Positions 15,784 through 17,445 of a stretch of DNA of 17,445 nt are shown one piece after another. The position numbers were made by a program, and so were the translations under genes. Below the pieces are notes generated by a model that was not told where the DNA came from, ran no database searches, and saw nothing but the letters and a program-made list of their open reading frames with translations. Numbering within the stretch: position 1 is the stretch's first letter; each line of letters starts with the position of its first letter. The DNA comes from an uncultured Acetatifactor sp. (lineage in GTDB: Bacteria > Bacillota > Clostridia > Lachnospirales > Lachnospiraceae): positions 23,600-41,044 of the forward strand of contig CAJUAP010000031.1 in the NCBI GenBank assembly GCA_910584435.1, given 5' to 3'.

Positions 15784-15794
15784 AATGGTATCAT
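15767..15794 (+). promoter_or_regulatory. Possible promoter overlapping the end of the membrane-protein gene
   Basis: TTGACC (15767-15772) and TATCAT (15789-15794) are 16 bases apart. A start of transcription about 7 bases on would be near 15801, the first base of the 8-bp repeat array. Both boxes have one mismatch. Confidence 0.4.
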
Positions 15795-15800
15795 CGTGAG

Positions 15801-15888
15801 AAGGAATGAAGGAATGAAGGAATGAAGGAATGAGGGAATGAGGGAATGAAGGAATGAAGGAATGAGGGAATGAAGGAATGAGGGAATG
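15801..15888 (+). repeat. Eleven 8-bp repeats AAGGAATG/AGGGAATG ending on the acetyltransferase start codon
   Basis: Eleven octamers run without interruption from 15801 to 15888, seven AAGGAATG and four AGGGAATG. Each carries a Shine-Dalgarno-like AAGGA or AGGGA and an ATG. From every ATG except the last the reading is ATG-(AAG/AGG)-GAA-TGA, a three-codon ORF whose TGA overlaps the next-unit ATG as ATGA. The last ATG (15886-15888) is the start of the acetyltransferase. AAGGA of unit ten (15873-15877) lies 8 bases before it and can serve as its ribosome binding site. Confidence 0.95.
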
Positions 15889-16425
15889 AATGGGAATATA
15901 GAATATAGAATGATAGATTATGAGGAAGTGTCCACAGGGTTATTTCAGGAGTTCCGAAGGCATCAGAATGTGACAAAGTGCTGGCGGAAGGAGGAGGGAA
16001 GGTGGTGTATAAAGGATATTGCATTTGTTGATGACTGGTCACAGAATGACTATGAATGTTTAGTGGATTCTCTGAAGAAGAATCTTGCAGAGGGCGGCAT
16101 GGTATACGGTGCGTTTAAACAAAACAGTCTGAAGGGATTTACCTCGGTCTCCGGAACTTTGTTTGGATCCGGGGGAGAGTATTTGGATCTGGTTGAGATA
16201 TATGTATCGGAAGAACTGCGTGGGCAGAGTGTGGGGACGGAACTGTTCATGAAAGTAAAAGAGTGGGCAAAACAGCATGGTGCAGAGAAATTGTATATCT
16301 CAGCGCATTCTGCTGTGGAGAGTCAGGCTTTTTATAAGAGTATGGGCTGTGTGGAGGCGCAGGAATACAGTGTCAGGCATGTGGAAAAAGAACCATGCGA
16401 CTGCCAGTTGGAATGTCTGCTGTAG
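15886..16425 (+). CDS. GNAT-family N-acetyltransferase
   Basis: The 179-residue protein has a GNAT fold. Residues 74-110 form the central strands (VYGAFKQNSLKGFTSVSG, then YLDLVEIYVSEELRG), RGQSVGTELF (112-121) is motif A for acetyl-CoA, and ESQAFYKSMGC (145-155) is the motif B end (AxxFYxxxGF). Within motif A the usual final Gly/Ala is Glu119. The C-terminus ends EPCDCQLECLL, a tail I associate with a Clostridia GNAT group. The acceptor is unknown, and drug resistance cannot be inferred. The ATG at 15886 is the last unit of the repeat array; a second in-frame ATG lies at 15910, with no clear ribosome binding site. The gene faces a convergent regulator across a shared terminator. Confidence 0.85.
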   Translation: MNGNIEYRMIDYEEVSTGLFQEFRRHQNVTKCWRKEEGRWCIKDIAFVDDWSQNDYECLVDSLKKNLAEGGMVYGAFKQNSLKGFTSVSGTLFGSGGEYLDLVEIYVSEELRGQSVGTELFMKVKEWAKQHGAEKLYISAHSAVESQAFYKSMGCVEAQEYSVRHVEKEPCDCQLECLL

Positions 16426-16513
16426 ACCTGTTATGGATTCTTTTATACATTGTTTACGATTTCCTTATATTTTGAACACAGAATGAACACAATTTGCCTG
16501 TATGATAGATTAC

Positions 16514-16540
16514 AGATAGTTGATAAATGATTCACTATCT
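16514..16540. repeat. 7-bp inverted repeat downstream of the acetyltransferase gene
   Basis: AGATAGT (16514-16520) and ACTATCT (16534-16540) form a perfect inverted repeat with a 13-base spacer. No T tract follows on the + strand, so it is not a canonical terminator. It may be a protein site or chance. Confidence 0.4.
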
Positions 16541-16549
16541 TCCCCCTCA

Positions 16550-16597
16550 TAAGAAACAAAAACCCTCCGGTGTAGGCCGGGGGGTTTTTGTTTCTTA
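16550..16597. terminator. Bidirectional rho-independent terminator
   Basis: A 21-bp stem joins 16550-16570 and 16577-16597 with a 6-base loop (TGTAGG) and a single T-G wobble. The GC core CCCTCCGG/CCGGGGGG is flanked by AAAAA on one side and TTTTT on the other, so either strand gives a stem with a trailing T run. It lies between the acetyltransferase gene (+) and the regulator gene (-), which converge on it, and should terminate both. Confidence 0.93.
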
Positions 16598-16677
16598 CTA
16601 TAATTTCTGATTCATAAAATAATCTGACAAAGTGCAGGAAGGTTCTGTGTGAAGCGCTAAAGTTTTCTGGCTTGGAT

Positions 16678-16986
16678 TTAATATCTGTTAAATGCCGCAA
16701 TCATATTGTACACGGCTTTCTTCTGTTCCGGGGTAAGAGTTACCCATTTGTTGAATAAATCTTCCAATTCAGGTGTAAGTTCAACCATTTCATTTTCAGC
16801 AAAGAATTGAGACAAAGCAATGCCGAATCCCTTACAGATTGCTTCTAAAGTAGTAATAGAAGGGGTGGTATTACGGCGGAATATATTGGCAAGGGTGGAT
16901 TCGGAAAGTCCGCAGTTTTTGGATAATCGGTATTCAGTCCATCCGCGTTCATTCAGTAACTGGCGCAGTCTTTGATGTATATCCAT
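16678..16986 (-). CDS. XRE-family helix-turn-helix transcriptional regulator
   Basis: The 102-residue protein begins with a Cro/CI-type helix-turn-helix domain: MDIHQRLRQLLNERGW, then TEYRLSKNCGLSESTLANIF (17-36) as helices 2 and 3, then RRNTTPSITTLEAICKGFGIALSQFF, the usual closing element. Residues 64-102 (AENEMVELTPELEDLFNKWVTLTPEQKKAVYNMIAAFNRY) form a helical tail seen in many Firmicutes regulators of this type and could mediate dimerisation. TCCTCT at 16995-17000 (AGAGGA on the gene's strand) lies 8 bases before the ATG. The direct repeat TTTGACAGT flanks that site, and a dyad lies further upstream. The target genes are not obvious; it could control itself. Confidence 0.93.
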   Translation of the reverse strand: MDIHQRLRQLLNERGWTEYRLSKNCGLSESTLANIFRRNTTPSITTLEAICKGFGIALSQFFAENEMVELTPELEDLFNKWVTLTPEQKKAVYNMIAAFNRY

Positions 16987-17010
16987 TTGACAGTTCCTCT
17001 TTTTGACAGT
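16986..17010 (-). promoter_or_regulatory. Direct repeat TTTGACAGT around the ribosome binding site of the regulator
   Basis: TTTGACAGT occurs at 16986-16994 and 17002-17010, 16 bases apart start to start, with the ribosome binding site between them. Read on the gene strand it is ACTGTCAAA twice. It could be an operator, but this is speculative. Confidence 0.3.
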
Positions 17011-17033
17011 AATTGTTCATTTAGCAATGGATG

Positions 17034-17054
17034 CAAATGTGTGAGGCACATTTG
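17034..17054. promoter_or_regulatory. 8-bp dyad upstream of the XRE regulator
   Basis: CAAATGTG (17034-17041) and CACATTTG (17047-17054) form a perfect inverted repeat with a 5-base spacer. It sits 48 to 68 bases upstream of the regulator start, near a TATACT-like -10 box on the - strand. This arrangement suits an autoregulatory operator; that is inference. Confidence 0.45.
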
Positions 17055-17445
17055 ATAGTATATATTTATTTGTATTTAGTTTACCGTTTACTTGAAAAGT
17101 AATATACACAATACTTGTAATTAAAATACCAATATATTAAACTGTATTTTGGAATATCAAATAGAATTATATATGCATAATCACGGGTACAAAAGTTTTC
17201 CTGTTTTATCCAAATTACAAGCAAGGGGTGATTGGAGATAATAACGAACTATATTGGCCATGAGGATAGGGGGATGAAGAAGACAGGAGAATGGAAATCA
17301 GGAGAAATTATTTTACAGAAGAGCAGGAAAGGCTGGGACTGTTGGAAGAAGTTTTACATTAAGGAAAATACATGTGTTATGGTGTTTTATTATAACCTGA
17401 ATCCGTGAAACTCATTGTTTTTATATGCCAATCTACAATCAGATT
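17055..17445. other. AT-rich intergenic sequence without a supported gene
   Basis: The stretch is AT-rich to about 17220 and then purine-rich. A short dyad TTACTT-GAA-AAGTAA lies at 17088-17102. Two overlapping small frames exist, 17274-17408 (44 codons) and 17291-17362 (23 codons), in different frames. Neither has a family match I recognise, and they cannot both be genes. Nothing else is supported. Confidence 0.5.

Noticed and set aside
15801..15888. CRISPR or attachment-site array
   Set aside because: Eight-base units without spacers are a simple tandem repeat.
17274..17408. 44-codon frame at the right end
   Set aside because: No family match, an overlapping alternative frame and weak ribosome binding signal; not supported as a gene.

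Overview
The window reads as chromosomal DNA of a Gram-positive anaerobe of the Clostridia, most likely a Lachnospiraceae. This is inferred from strong AGGAGG-type ribosome binding sites, TTGACA/TATAAT promoters, moderate G+C with a purine-rich coding strand, and protein families typical of that group (a DUF6020-type membrane protein, a remnant of the MFEQDYIMR family, and a GNAT enzyme with a CDCQLE tail). No sequence search was possible, so the taxonomy is provisional. All genes lie on the + strand except the last, a repressor-type gene on the - strand.

Region 1 (1-7963) is the distal part of a contractile injection system gene cluster, of the phage-tail-like extracellular type (eCIS, Afp/PVC-like). 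After a 91-bp tandem repeat come a gp25/GPW baseplate wedge protein, two baseplate-J-like proteins, a tail protein of the gpI/TIGR02242 type and an AAA+ ATPase. Gaps are short, so this looks like one operon. It ends with a small XRE regulator 16 bases after the ATPase. Sheath, tube, spike, tape-measure and cargo genes are not in the window and would be expected upstream of base 1.

Region 2 (7964-11208) opens with 22 perfect-period copies of a GGAAAA/GGAATA hexamer and a purine-rich tail. It then has recJ, whose catalytic DHH domain carries a 42-residue insertion made of seven 18-bp repeats, and a PfkB-family sugar-phosphate kinase of the 1-phosphofructokinase/LacC type.

Region 3 (11209-15783) holds a decayed DUF6483-like remnant, a small helical protein of unknown role, and two large polytopic membrane proteins that look like GT-C glycosyltransferases or relatives. 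The second membrane protein has a consensus sigma-A promoter and a leader with mutually exclusive hairpins.

Region 4 (15784-17445) starts with eleven 8-bp repeats. Each repeat carries a Shine-Dalgarno-like AAGGA or AGGGA and an ATG, and they run directly into the start of a GNAT acetyltransferase. A long bidirectional terminator separates the acetyltransferase from a convergent XRE regulator with a dyad upstream. The last 390 bases are AT-rich and show no convincing gene.

The most striking theme is five unrelated short tandem-repeat families in 17 kb. Those inside genes have periods divisible by three (33 and 18 bp). Of those between genes, two (91 and 8 bp) do not and one (6 bp) does. The most unusual single element is the 8-bp ladder, in which each unit is a three-codon ORF whose stop overlaps the next start (ATGA), ending exactly on the acetyltransferase start codon.
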